Source of the DNA: JBLNBN01 sp050260015
Lineage (GTDB): Bacteria; Bacteroidota; Ignavibacteria; Kapaibacteriales; UBA2268
Direction: 5' to 3'
NCBI GenBank assembly: GCA_050260015.1
Contig: JBLNBN010000011.1
Span: 1 to 64,000, forward strand
Length of the DNA: 64,000 bases
Part shown: one piece after another, positions 17,132-26,185 of the stretch
Layout of the letters: each line of letters opens with the position of its first letter
How positions within the stretch are numbered: position 1 is the first letter of the stretch
Program-made: the position numbers and the translations under genes
The notes under the pieces: generated by a model
Seen by the model: only the letters and a program-made list of their open reading frames with translations
Told to the model about the DNA's origin: nothing
The model's database searches: none

Positions 17132-18376
17132 ATGTCTTTAATCAAAAAGTACTTAACCGCTATCGCTTTTTTCATCGTGATTTTTTCTATTAACGCGAAG
17201 GCCGAACGTTGCGAGGATCATCAGCTGACGGACGGCTCTTATCCCATTACGTACGCCGGGATGGATACGACTACGAATTGGTGGGCCGTTGCGCAGCCCT
17301 TCGCGAATAACTACAAAATGATTATCAACGGTAAGGAGTCCCGCAGCTATTACGACGTGACGGCCCCGATCTTTTCGTCGGACGGAAAGAGGTACGCGTT
17401 TTTCGCCAAGGACGGCTCGAGCGTCTGGCTGGTCACCGAGCAGGGCGAGAGCTTGCTCGATGCCGACGATTTCGGCGAGGCGGCCTTCTCGTCGGATTCC
17501 CAAACGCTATTGGTCACACGCGTAAAGGGCGGGACGGAGTTTATTGAAAATAACGGTCGTTCCTACGAAATCATTAACAGGACGGGGAAGGTCTACCTGA
17601 GCCCGTTAGGCGATCATGTCGCCTTTACGGTTGAGCGCGGCGATATGACCTACCTCGTAGTGGACGGGAGGGAAATCGCAGGCTTCGCGGAGCTGAACCC
17701 GATAGGATTTTGGGAGACGGGGGAGTTTATCTACGCGGCAAAAACCGGCTACGGCTACGAGATCTTTCGCGGCAGGAAGTCTTTCGGCGAAAATTACATG
17801 TCGGTAAGAGATATTATTGTTAATCGCATGGGAACGGCTTTCGGAGCGATCGTTCAAAAGATGAGCGGCAGGTATTCCTCGTTGGTATATACGGACGAAT
17901 ACTACGCGCCGCTGGAGGGCAGGGAGTACGACCAGGCCGGGTTGCTGGCGCTGCATCCTACGGACGCGCTTATATCGTACACTGCAGAGGAGCAGGGACG
18001 CAAGTTCATAGTTTACTCGAGCGTGGAATTAGCGAGCGGGGACTCTTTCGGCGCGCCGCAGTTTACGCCCGACGGCTCCGAGCTTCTCTTCGCAGGATGC
18101 GGCATGGACTGCTTCCTGAGCGTAAACGGCATGCAGCACAAAATTTCTGCGGGCATTGACGTAACAAACACCTTCGCACGGGCGCCCGAGAGCTCGACCT
18201 TCGCCTACGTGACGGGCTCCTCGCTCGTTGTGCAGGATTTTGCGGACAACCAGCTCTACTCCGGAAAGATGTACGACAAGCTATTCCCGGCGCGCTACAA
18301 CTCGCGCACGCGCCGCTACGAGGCGCTGGGCCTCATTAACGGCCGGTTATATATGCTGACGTGCTCGGCGTTTTAA
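17132..18376 (+). CDS. exported beta-propeller-like protein, function unknown
   Basis: 414 aa with a signal peptide (MSLIKKYLTAIAFFIVIFSINAKA). The mature sequence is rich in short repeated units of the form [FI]SSDGKRYAFFAKDGS, SPLGDHVAFTVERGD, GTAFGAIVQKM, FTPDGSELLFAG, which look like TolB/WD40-type blades. Five Cys residues include CGMDC near residue 328. No enzymatic signature was seen. The last 41 bp overlap the convergent GNAT gene. Probably periplasmic or surface; no named family is claimed. Confidence 0.75.
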   Translation: MSLIKKYLTAIAFFIVIFSINAKAERCEDHQLTDGSYPITYAGMDTTTNWWAVAQPFANNYKMIINGKESRSYYDVTAPIFSSDGKRYAFFAKDGSSVWLVTEQGESLLDADDFGEAAFSSDSQTLLVTRVKGGTEFIENNGRSYEIINRTGKVYLSPLGDHVAFTVERGDMTYLVVDGREIAGFAELNPIGFWETGEFIYAAKTGYGYEIFRGRKSFGENYMSVRDIIVNRMGTAFGAIVQKMSGRYSSLVYTDEYYAPLEGREYDQAGLLALHPTDALISYTAEEQGRKFIVYSSVELASGDSFGAPQFTPDGSELLFAGCGMDCFLSVNGMQHKISAGIDVTNTFARAPESSTFAYVTGSSLVVQDFADNQLYSGKMYDKLFPARYNSRTRRYEALGLINGRLYMLTCSAF

Positions 18377-18848
18377 ACGCCAAATACCGCTGGTATTCAA
18401 TAAATCCCACGCGCGCCCAGAAGCGGAGGCCCGCTTCGTTTTGCGGCGCGGCGCTTAGCTCCACGCGCTCGTAGCCATGAGCGGCGGCCCAATCCTTCAC
18501 GTAATCGACGAGGGCCGCGCCGACGCCCTTGCAGCGGTCTGCTGGCAGGACGTACATATCCGTGAGCAAAAGATGCCTCGAGACGCGATAGATCGGCGGG
18601 TGGAAATTCTCCAGCCCGCCGACGTATCCTAATAACCTATCTTCGCTTGCGGCTACGACTACGCACGAGGTCGCAATATTTATTTGCTTGCTCATCCAGG
18701 AGCGGAACATATCGTCAGCCCCGGGAGCGCGCTCCCAAAAGCAATCGTACTCCGCGTGATCGTCCATGAGCGCGCCCCAGAGCATGAAGATCTGCTCGAG
18801 ATCCCCAGGCTTGGCCGCGCGTATTTCGTACCTGTCAAGCATATTCAT
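18336..18848 (-). CDS. GNAT-family N-acetyltransferase
   Basis: 170 aa. It has the GNAT fold signature: YEIRAAKPGDLEQIFMLWGAL at the N-terminus, LLTDMYVLPADRCKGVGAALVDYVKDWAAAHGYERVEL (acetyl-CoA pyrophosphate loop R-C-K-G-V-G-A) in the middle, and NEAGLRFWARVGF at the C-terminus. It transfers acetyl from acetyl-CoA to an amine; the substrate cannot be read from the sequence. It begins 8 bp after the stop of the LamG/PNGase-like gene and its 3' end overlaps the convergent propeller gene by 41 bp. Confidence 0.88.
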   Translation of the reverse strand: MNMLDRYEIRAAKPGDLEQIFMLWGALMDDHAEYDCFWERAPGADDMFRSWMSKQINIATSCVVVAASEDRLLGYVGGLENFHPPIYRVSRHLLLTDMYVLPADRCKGVGAALVDYVKDWAAAHGYERVELSAAPQNEAGLRFWARVGFIEYQRYLAFKTPSTSAYITGR

Positions 18849-18856
18849 ACTTACGC

Positions 18857-21800
18857 TTAATTCTTAATAAATTTCCTGTATATCGTGTTCTCCCCGACCG
18901 TTATTATAGCGCTGTAAGTCCCCGGGAAAAGGGCGGCGGTCGGAATTTCTAGCTCCTGGTTCGCGTTTGCGTTTATTTCTCTTACGAGCGCGAGCGAGCC
19001 GGCTTCGTTATAGATCTCGATCCTAAAGACGCCGGAGAATTCGCCCGAGTTGAAGCGAACGCTCGCAGCGGTCGGATTCGGGAAGAGCGTGACGGTTGCC
19101 TGCGCGTTTGCATCCTCGACGTAATTGAAGTCGCCCATCTCGAATGCGTAGTGGATCCCGGCGCCGAAGTCGCTATTGAAAGTTTTAACGACTTTTCCGC
19201 TCGCGTTCTCTATCCTAACCGAACCCGAACCCTGGTCGGGGAACGCCCAGTAGCTCAGGCCGTAGTGGTATTCGTCGTCGAATTGGAACGTGTAGCATCC
19301 CTTTTGGAAGTTTAGCTCGTGGCGGTAGAGCTTGCCCGCGGAAAGCGCGTTATTCTGTACGACGGAATTCCCGGAAGCGTCGGTAACTTTATAGGAGTAG
19401 CCCTGGCCGCCCTGCCTCTGGTTCATCTGTACGACGAGGAAGAGCTTCTCGTTGTAGAAGTCGTGGAGCCTTGCGTCGGCGACGATACGGTTGTTGGTTA
19501 AGTTCTCGTCGTCGACCCCGTTTGCCTGGAGGGCTTTTACTTCGAATTTCTTCTTATCGCCGCTCGACCAGAATAGGGTGGATTCGATAGGCAATTCCAA
19601 CAATTCCTTGCTAAAGGGTTCGAGCGAACCGGTCCAGACGTACTCCAACGGGGAGCCGCCAAGCGGGTTATATTGGAACTTCGCCGAAGTCAGCTTCTTC
19701 GAACCTGCGTTGCGGATCTCGATCCAGGGATTGCCGCAGAAGGGGTTCAGCCTGGAGTAATACGGGTCGGCGTTAGGACGTACAACCTCGATTATCTCGA
19801 CGTCGTTCTCGTTCTTTGTTTCCTTGTATTCTATTAAGTCAGCCAGGAAAATGTAATTGCCGCCGCCCATGCCCGGGTTGTCCTGCGGAACGGGAGTAAT
19901 TTTATAGCCGACGGTAACTGCGCCGTTCTTTATGTATGGCGTTAAGTCGAACTCGTAATCTTTTACTTTATCGCCCGGGCACCAACCTTCGCGAGCCCCC
20001 GGCCAGGTTCCGCCCTGCGGGAAGACTGGGTTGTTCGCGCAGTCGTTGTCGAGGAATATCTTAAATGAATATCTCTTTTCGCCGTCGACGTAGAGCATGT
20101 GGTCGTTGTTCTTCCATTCGCAGCAGTGCGGGAAGCTGCCGTCGTTGGAGTTGTGGCCGTGACCGGTCAGGCGGAACTTAATCTTAGCGGATTTAGTTCC
20201 TTCGGCTAATTGGATAGTCGTATCGCGAACTGCAGTTCCGTCGCTTAAGTCCTTATAGGATATCGAACGAAAGTCGCCCCAAACGTGGTCTATCTTGTTT
20301 ACTTCGCGCGGTTGCTCTCCCTCGATAAAGAGGAACTTCAGATCGATCAATTCCTGCCAGTTGCCTGCGGAAAGCTCGACGTCGCCCTTTAGGTAGGGAG
20401 CGTAGTCCGTTACGTCGAACGTCCAGGTAAAGCCCGTCGGGCCGAGGTCAAGTCCAATCCCGTATGGCGTAATATATCGGCCGATCTCGTGATCCTTGTA
20501 GACTTGGTACGGCTTAGATTGGTAGTTTTTTGTTTCGTTATAAAGCGTGGTAGTCGCTGCATGCGCGTCGCCGTTATGCGCTACCCCGTTGGTGTCGATC
20601 GTTACTGACGGCCGGGCCGGGTAAGCGTAAATTATGTTTTTTCTAACGACGATGGAATTATCCGAATCCAATTCCTCGATAGTGATCGGGGCGACGGGGA
20701 TTTGCTTTTCTTCGACTGTCGTAGAATAAGTTATTTCATAATCTCCCTGGTAGAGCTCCACCGCGGGCGCCGAATTGAGAAGCTCGCCGGCGCCGGAGAT
20801 CTCCCCGGAAACGCCTGCGTGGACGTCCGGCGCGCCAACGAGGATGCCGTCGAATTCGCCGGTTTTCCCGTTCTTTATTTTGTGATCCTTTTCCTCTTCC
20901 ATATCGTACGAAGCGATCAAACTTGCGTTGTTGGGATGCGAGGCGTCGAGAGGCTTATTCATATAGCTATTTAACGCGTTTTCGCTAAGCGCGTCGCTCC
21001 AGAACCGCACGTTGTCTGCGGCGCCGAGCAGGTTGGCCGAGCCGTTTACGGCCGAGGATATAGTGAGATGGCTTTCGGATGCGGGCGTATAATTCCTGAT
21101 CGTGCCTTTAAAGTCCAGTTTAACCGGCTTGCCGTTAACGTAGAGCTTTAGTTTTTCATCGTTCGTAGCTTTAGAGCCGTCGAATACGTATGCAATATGC
21201 ATCCATGAATCTACGTAGGCCGCGCCTTTCGCGATGCCGTAGGAGGCGTAGGAGGCGTCGCCGAGCGTAAGAATTATTGCGCCGTTCGGGCCAATTCTCA
21301 TATTGAATGCGTCGCCTTTGTCAAATATCCTGCCCCCGTCCTTAAGCTCCTTAAATTTAAAAGCGCCTTCGGCGGTAAATTTATTCAATGCGTCGACTTC
21401 CGGCTTTGAGCCGAGGTCCGCCCAATCGCCCGTCGCGTCGAAGTTCAGGCTATGGTCTCCGCCGACGGCGATGACGGATTTGGCGTCGCTCGCCGAAGCT
21501 AATTTTATCGAAGAGCCTTCGTCTAAATCGTAGGCAATTTCTATTAAAAGATTCGATTTTCCGTCCCAATCATAGGCGGGGGAGAGCAGGAAGTAAGGAT
21601 TTAAGCTGTCCGCCGCGTTGAAGTACCCGGAGTAGTACGGAGCGTCGTCTACCAAAGTCAAGGCGGAGACCACTTTGGAGAGAGATTTCTTTATACGAAT
21701 TGTAAATTCGTTCTTCGCCCCGGATAGCATGCCCACCGGTATTTTGATCTTCGCTATCTTGCCGGCCGCCAGACCTTTGGCGAGCAATGCGTCTTTTGTA

Positions 21801-22297
21801 ATAATAAACTGGACCTTGCCCGCTTTTCCCGCGCGGATAATCGCCGAACCCGGCGCGTCGAAGGAAAACGCCTTTTCGGAATTGACTTTAGTTATCTGCG
21901 CCGAGCGCCGGGCTATTTGCTTAACGTCGTAGAACGGCGAGCCAAAGTACGGTATGGTGTCCGGGTATGCGACCCCGACGCGGTACTTTTTGTAGTTGAC
22001 CGTATTGGTCTTGAAGACGCCGGTTGGCTCGTGGACAATATTATAAGTCAGGTAGTCCCATTCGCCGCAGTTGTAGTTGTCGTGCACCGTAGAGGGATCG
22101 CATTTAAGCGTATGCAGCATTAGTATCTTGCTGTACTTCGACGGGTCGACGGGGAATTTCCAGACGCCGCGGCGAGTAGTAATTGAATCGAAAGTTAACG
22201 TTTGCACCGTCAAAGTGTCGCCCGCTATCAATTCCGTAAGATTGGAAAGCGCGAGGGCGCATGCGCAAATCGCATAAAGTAGTAACTTATTTCTCAT
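18857..22297 (-). CDS. secreted PNGase F-like protein with LamG insert and T9SS signal
   Basis: 1146 aa from the ATG at 22297, chosen because it opens a signal peptide (MRNKLLLYAICACALALSNL); an upstream in-frame start at 22504 would prepend 69 non-signal residues. Layout: an N-terminal domain like that of peptide-N-glycosidase F (residues 30-130; WKFPVDPSKYSKILM ... CGEWDYLTY), a LamG/concanavalin-like domain (about 275-470; FTAEGAFKF, WMHIAYVFDG, LYVNGKPV, NVRFWSDALSE), a PNGase F C-terminal-like domain (about 600-830; TGHGHNSNDG, CCEWKNNDH, NDCANNPVFPQGGTWPGARE, WCPGD), and a type A T9SS sorting domain (about 1070-1146; LFPNPTAASVRF). Likely a surface or secreted glycan-acting protein; activity unproven. 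Confidence 0.85.
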   Translation of the reverse strand: MRNKLLLYAICACALALSNLTELIAGDTLTVQTLTFDSITTRRGVWKFPVDPSKYSKILMLHTLKCDPSTVHDNYNCGEWDYLTYNIVHEPTGVFKTNTVNYKKYRVGVAYPDTIPYFGSPFYDVKQIARRSAQITKVNSEKAFSFDAPGSAIIRAGKAGKVQFIITKDALLAKGLAAGKIAKIKIPVGMLSGAKNEFTIRIKKSLSKVVSALTLVDDAPYYSGYFNAADSLNPYFLLSPAYDWDGKSNLLIEIAYDLDEGSSIKLASASDAKSVIAVGGDHSLNFDATGDWADLGSKPEVDALNKFTAEGAFKFKELKDGGRIFDKGDAFNMRIGPNGAIILTLGDASYASYGIAKGAAYVDSWMHIAYVFDGSKATNDEKLKLYVNGKPVKLDFKGTIRNYTPASESHLTISSAVNGSANLLGAADNVRFWSDALSENALNSYMNKPLDASHPNNASLIASYDMEEEKDHKIKNGKTGEFDGILVGAPDVHAGVSGEISGAGELLNSAPAVELYQGDYEITYSTTVEEKQIPVAPITIEELDSDNSIVVRKNIIYAYPARPSVTIDTNGVAHNGDAHAATTTLYNETKNYQSKPYQVYKDHEIGRYITPYGIGLDLGPTGFTWTFDVTDYAPYLKGDVELSAGNWQELIDLKFLFIEGEQPREVNKIDHVWGDFRSISYKDLSDGTAVRDTTIQLAEGTKSAKIKFRLTGHGHNSNDGSFPHCCEWKNNDHMLYVDGEKRYSFKIFLDNDCANNPVFPQGGTWPGAREGWCPGDKVKDYEFDLTPYIKNGAVTVGYKITPVPQDNPGMGGGNYIFLADLIEYKETKNENDVEIIEVVRPNADPYYSRLNPFCGNPWIEIRNAGSKKLTSAKFQYNPLGGSPLEYVWTGSLEPFSKELLELPIESTLFWSSGDKKKFEVKALQANGVDDENLTNNRIVADARLHDFYNEKLFLVVQMNQRQGGQGYSYKVTDASGNSVVQNNALSAGKLYRHELNFQKGCYTFQFDDEYHYGLSYWAFPDQGSGSVRIENASGKVVKTFNSDFGAGIHYAFEMGDFNYVEDANAQATVTLFPNPTAASVRFNSGEFSGVFRIEIYNEAGSLALVREINANANQELEIPTAALFPGTYSAIITVGENTIYRKFIKN

Positions 22298-22420
22298 AAT
22301 TAGCAATCGATTGTTGAAAAACCAAAAATAACCTTTTATACTAAATAAAAAAATATTTAGTTTTTTGAAAAACATTGATAAATTTACGGCCTTATGCTTG
22401 CGCTTGCACAAGTTAATAAT

Positions 22421-22452
22421 AAAACGCCCAACCCGCGGGAACGGGTTAGGCG
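22421..22452 (-). terminator. terminator after tandem-HTH gene
   Basis: CGCCCAACCCG and CGGGTTAGGCG form a stem with one internal mismatch; on the minus strand it is followed by TTTTATT. It lies 24 bp past the stop at 22476. Confidence 0.85.
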
Positions 22453-22475
22453 AATACAATTTACAAACATTGGAA

Positions 22476-23906
22476 TTAAGCTTTAAAGAGCTTGTCCAAT
22501 TCAATTAAATGCAGCCTTATGGCCTGTACTTTTTCCAGTTCGTTGTCTATTCTAAGTTTCGCGTCTATTAGCTCCGCTTCCCGTGTCGCATATTGCTCGA
22601 GCATCTTCGAAAAGGATTGCGACCCTGGGAAGGCGATCTCCGCGGGGAAGTCGGGCCTTAGCGTTGGCTCGGGGGCCGCTATGGGTTCGTTAATCCCGGG
22701 CGCCGGCGTCCCGGGCGCGTTCGAAGCCATTTCTTTTTCCCGCTTATGTTCGGAAGGCTGAGTTGGTTCGGCCGAATGCTTTCTTTTCCTTCCTTTCAGA
22801 TACCAATTAACGTCCAAACCCATCTTCGATAAGATTGGTAAATATTTTTTCCCATAAACCTGCCCGGTTGGGGAAGTGTGGTTATAGACGTAATTGGGAT
22901 GCACTCCTAATTCGGCGGCAAACGCGGCCGCGGACTTAAAATTCTCCTTAATCCATTGCTTGAGCCTGGCTTGCGGCGAGCCAAATTCCCCGGCGTCTTT
23001 CCTGGTCCTTTTTACGTGGGCTTTTTTCCCGTCAAGCGCTTTGTCGCCTTCGAGATACCATTTGAGGTCAAGCCCAAGCTCTATAAGCTTTTCATTATAT
23101 TTCTTAGGTATGATCCGATCGCCGCCGGGCAGATAATTATAAAGCGAGCTGCGGTTCATGTCAATTTCGCGGCAAAATTGAGAATCGTTCTTGAAGTTGG
23201 ATTTGATCCAATGCTTTAGCCTATCCTGCGGGGTATTTATTTGATTGTTTTCTTCGACCTCCGGCGTATCTACGCTCGGAATTTCTTCGTTGGGAATTTC
23301 TTCGTTAGGAATTTCTTCATTGGGAATTTCTTCATTGGGAATTTCTTCCAATTGAGCGTCTTCCATTTGAACATTTTTTATTTGAAGATCTTCCGTTTGA
23401 ATCGTTTCAGCGGGCCCTGTCTCAGCCGCGGTAAATGCGTTTGAATTTGAATCGGGTGAATTCACGGATGTTGGTTCCTCATCTATTGAATTATCGTTAG
23501 TAAGCGTCTCTTCGTATGATATTGCATCTATGGCGGGGGGTAAATCAGGCTCAAAACCGGTATCGCTGTAAAGAGGGTCAAGAAATTCTTCCGACGTCTC
23601 CGGCGCCAAAGGAGCCGCTTTATCGGGGGTATCCTCGCGAGTTTCGGAAATCCCAGGAATAACTTTGTCCGCTTCAGAAGAGCTTGGGAATATTTCGTCA
23701 ATAAAAGCGGATTCAGGGTCACTATTCCCGGAATTGAAATATTTCGCTTCAGCTTTCGGATCAGCGTCCGTCGGAGCATCGGCTGGCGGCAGGTCTGCAG
23801 GCGGCATATCGCTGGATTTTTCCTTATCTTCCAGGCTTGAATACAATCTAAATCCTTTAAGCTGATCGTCATTATTATCAGCCGGTTGGTCAGGATAATA
23901 TTCCAT
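22476..23906 (-). CDS. tandem HTH-like protein with acidic repeat region
   Basis: 476 aa. Residues 1-220 are acidic, low-complexity and proline-rich, with five consecutive EEIPN units (187-211). Two homologous HTH-like domains follow: 224-287 (PQDRLKHWIKSNFKNDSQFCREIDMNRSSLYNYLPG ... LGLDLKWYLEG) and 309-372 (PQARLKQWIKENFKSAAAFAAELGVHPNYVYNHTSP ... MGLDVNWYLKG), joined by a basic linker. Residues 430-475 form a coiled coil. The domains look like DNA-binding lambda-repressor-type HTHs with a conserved [LM]GLD[LV]xWYL[EK]G closing motif. I do not recognise a named family. A DNA-binding or regulatory role is inferred. Confidence 0.8.
   Translation of the reverse strand: MEYYPDQPADNNDDQLKGFRLYSSLEDKEKSSDMPPADLPPADAPTDADPKAEAKYFNSGNSDPESAFIDEIFPSSSEADKVIPGISETREDTPDKAAPLAPETSEEFLDPLYSDTGFEPDLPPAIDAISYEETLTNDNSIDEEPTSVNSPDSNSNAFTAAETGPAETIQTEDLQIKNVQMEDAQLEEIPNEEIPNEEIPNEEIPNEEIPSVDTPEVEENNQINTPQDRLKHWIKSNFKNDSQFCREIDMNRSSLYNYLPGGDRIIPKKYNEKLIELGLDLKWYLEGDKALDGKKAHVKRTRKDAGEFGSPQARLKQWIKENFKSAAAFAAELGVHPNYVYNHTSPTGQVYGKKYLPILSKMGLDVNWYLKGRKRKHSAEPTQPSEHKREKEMASNAPGTPAPGINEPIAAPEPTLRPDFPAEIAFPGSQSFSKMLEQYATREAELIDAKLRIDNELEKVQAIRLHLIELDKLFKA
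23274..23348. repeat. 15-bp tandem repeat, five units, in coding sequence
   Basis: Five near-identical 15-bp units (GGAATTTCTTCATTG and variants) encode EEIPN five times in the HTH protein. Unit length is a multiple of three, so copy-number changes keep the frame. Confidence 0.9.
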
Positions 23907-24192
23907 CGCATTTCCTTTATGTATGGTTTGAAAAAATTGTGTCTTTGTTCTAATCCCGAAATAAATGGAAAAACTTTACTGGCAGATAGATAATATTCAA
24001 AATAATTTAAAAAAGTAGTAAAGAAATTCTACATACTTTTTTTGTAAATATAACTTTTTTTATGAACTTCTAAAACGATTATTTTTATGTTACTGAAGAT
24101 TAAATAATTATGCCTGTTTGTAGGACTGGCGCCGTAATATTATACTATTTGGCGGAGAAAGACGTTTTTTTAGGATAATTCAGGATATCAAT
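23907..24192. other. divergent intergenic region, AT-rich
   Basis: 286 bp between the divergent tandem-HTH gene and nadE, strongly AT-rich, with an imperfect palindrome AAAAAAGTAGTAAAG / CTACATACTTTTTT near 24010-24043. It must hold both promoters; no motif is clear enough to place them. Confidence 0.5.
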
Positions 24193-26172
24193 ATGGCTTT
24201 TTTACCCTCCAGGTACGGATATATTAAAATTGGAGTCGTAACCCCCGAACTTAAGGTCGCCGACGTAAACTTCAACGCGGATAAAATAATAGACGCTATA
24301 AACGAAGGCGCGGGAGACGGGGCGTACTTCCTGCTTTTCCCCGAGCTTGCGGTAACATCGTATACCTGCGGGGATTTATTCTTCCAGCATGAATTAATAG
24401 TCGCCTCCGAACTCGCGGTCCTGCGAATTGCTCGCGCCACTGCGGCTACCCGCTCTACCGTAGTATTCGGAGCGCCGCTCGAGGACAGCCGCGGCAAGCT
24501 CTTCAATACGGCGGTCGTCGCCTCCTGCGGAAAGATATTGGGCGTAGTTCCAAAGACGTTCCTGGCGAACTACGGCGAATTCTACGAGGAGAGGTGGTTC
24601 TCCAGCGACGAGGAGCGCACCAGCAACACGATCTATATCGGGGGCGAGGAAATACCGTTCGGCGCGGATTTGCTCTTCCAAGCTGAGAATTTTCCCGGCT
24701 TAATAGTCGGAGCCGAGATCTGCGAGGACCTATGGGCGGTCGTGCCGCCGAGCTTCGATATGGCGCAGGCGGGGGCGACTTTGCTCTTGAATCTTTCGGC
24801 GAGCAACGAAATACTTGGGAAATACGAGTACCGCACCCAACTCGTAACTTCTACCTCCGCGCGAGCGATCGCTTGCTACGCTTACGCTTCGGCAGGAATT
24901 GGCGAGAGCTCGACGGATACCGTGTTCTCCGGGCATTCGCTCGTGGCGGAGTATGGTACTTTGCTTTGCTCGACTAATAGATATGATTTTAATACTGAAA
25001 TAGCGTACGCTTTAGTAGACGTCCATAGGCTCTTAAACGAACGCATCCGCAACAATACGTTCGGCCACGGCAAGCCGCGCCGCAGTTATAGATTTATAAT
25101 GTTCGAAGCGCACGAGAGCGAATTGGATTCCCTCTGCAGGAAGGTAGAGAATTCGCCGTTCGTGCCGCTCGATCCTGGTAAGCGCGCCGCGAGCTGCCGC
25201 GAGATATTCTCGCTGCAAACCGCCGGGCTCTGCAAAAGAATTAAGCACATAGGCATAAAGAACGTCGTCATCGGCATCAGCGGCGGGCTGGATTCGACGC
25301 TGGCGCTGCTCGTCGCCGCGCGCGCGTTCGATAAGCTGGGATTGGATCGTTCCGGAATAGTCGCGGTAAGCATGCCCGGGCTTGGCACGACCGACCGCAC
25401 GCGGCGCAACGCCGAAAGGCTTTCGAAGCTGTTCGAAGCGACGTTCAGGGAAATCCCGATAGGCGAGAGCGTATTGAGCCACCTAAAAGATATTGGGCAT
25501 CCTGAAGGAAAATACGACGTCGTATTCGAGAACGCGCAGGCGCGCCGCCGTACGCACATATTAATGGACATTTCGAACCAGGTTAACGGGATAGTAGTGG
25601 GGACGGGCGACCTATCGGAACTCGCGCTCGGCTGGTGCACGTACAACGCCGACCAGATGTCGATGTACAACGTGAACGGGGGCGTGCCCAAGACGCTCGT
25701 ACGCTACATTGTCGATTGGAGCGCCCGGGAGGAATTTACCGGCGAGGCGAGCGAGGTGCTATTAGACATTGCCGCTACTCCTATTTCGCCGGAACTGCTC
25801 CCGGCAAGCGAGAAGGGAGAATTGCTCCAGGAAACGGAAAAGACGATAGGTCCATACAGCCTGCACGATTTCTTCCTATACTTCGGCTTTAGGCTCCAGT
25901 TCCCGCCGGCTAAGATACTCTTGCTGGCGCAGTCCGCGTTCGAGGGCGTATACGATAGGAAAGAAATACTAAAGTGGCTGAGAGTTTTCTACCGCAGATT
26001 CTTCTTCAATCAATTCAAGCGCAGCGCCATGCCGGACGGGGTAAAGATAGGAACCGTATCTCTTTCGCCGCGAACCGATTGGCGAATGCCGAGCGACGCC
26101 GAGCCGCATTTGTGGCTCGAGGAGCTCGACAAATTGGATGCGGAAGAAGCCGGCCAATCGATAGACAAGTGA
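24193..26172 (+). CDS. nadE: glutamine-dependent NAD+ synthetase
   Basis: 659 aa two-domain enzyme that makes NAD+ from deamido-NAD+, ATP and glutamine. The N-terminal nitrilase-type glutaminase (about residues 1-280) has Glu in FPELAVTSY, Lys in VPKTFLANYGEF and the nucleophile C177 in GAEICEDLW. The C-terminal synthetase has the PP-loop GISGGLDSTLAL (from about residue 361), GTGDLSELALGWCTYN, and the ammonia-side motif NADQMSMYNVNGGVPKTLVRY. The length fits the long bacterial form. It converges on ruvA with only 13 bp between. Confidence 0.96.
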   Translation: MAFLPSRYGYIKIGVVTPELKVADVNFNADKIIDAINEGAGDGAYFLLFPELAVTSYTCGDLFFQHELIVASELAVLRIARATAATRSTVVFGAPLEDSRGKLFNTAVVASCGKILGVVPKTFLANYGEFYEERWFSSDEERTSNTIYIGGEEIPFGADLLFQAENFPGLIVGAEICEDLWAVVPPSFDMAQAGATLLLNLSASNEILGKYEYRTQLVTSTSARAIACYAYASAGIGESSTDTVFSGHSLVAEYGTLLCSTNRYDFNTEIAYALVDVHRLLNERIRNNTFGHGKPRRSYRFIMFEAHESELDSLCRKVENSPFVPLDPGKRAASCREIFSLQTAGLCKRIKHIGIKNVVIGISGGLDSTLALLVAARAFDKLGLDRSGIVAVSMPGLGTTDRTRRNAERLSKLFEATFREIPIGESVLSHLKDIGHPEGKYDVVFENAQARRRTHILMDISNQVNGIVVGTGDLSELALGWCTYNADQMSMYNVNGGVPKTLVRYIVDWSAREEFTGEASEVLLDIAATPISPELLPASEKGELLQETEKTIGPYSLHDFFLYFGFRLQFPPAKILLLAQSAFEGVYDRKEILKWLRVFYRRFFFNQFKRSAMPDGVKIGTVSLSPRTDWRMPSDAEPHLWLEELDKLDAEEAGQSIDK

Positions 26173-26185
26173 TAGGCGGCGTATC

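Noticed and set aside
18336..18376. Overlap of the propeller and GNAT genes as evidence for an assembly error
   Set aside because: Both reading frames are continuous with sensible C-termini, so a real convergent overlap is simpler.
23274..23348. Short regular repeats that could suggest a CRISPR array
   Set aside because: Units are 15 bp, contiguous without spacers, and lie in frame within a coding region.
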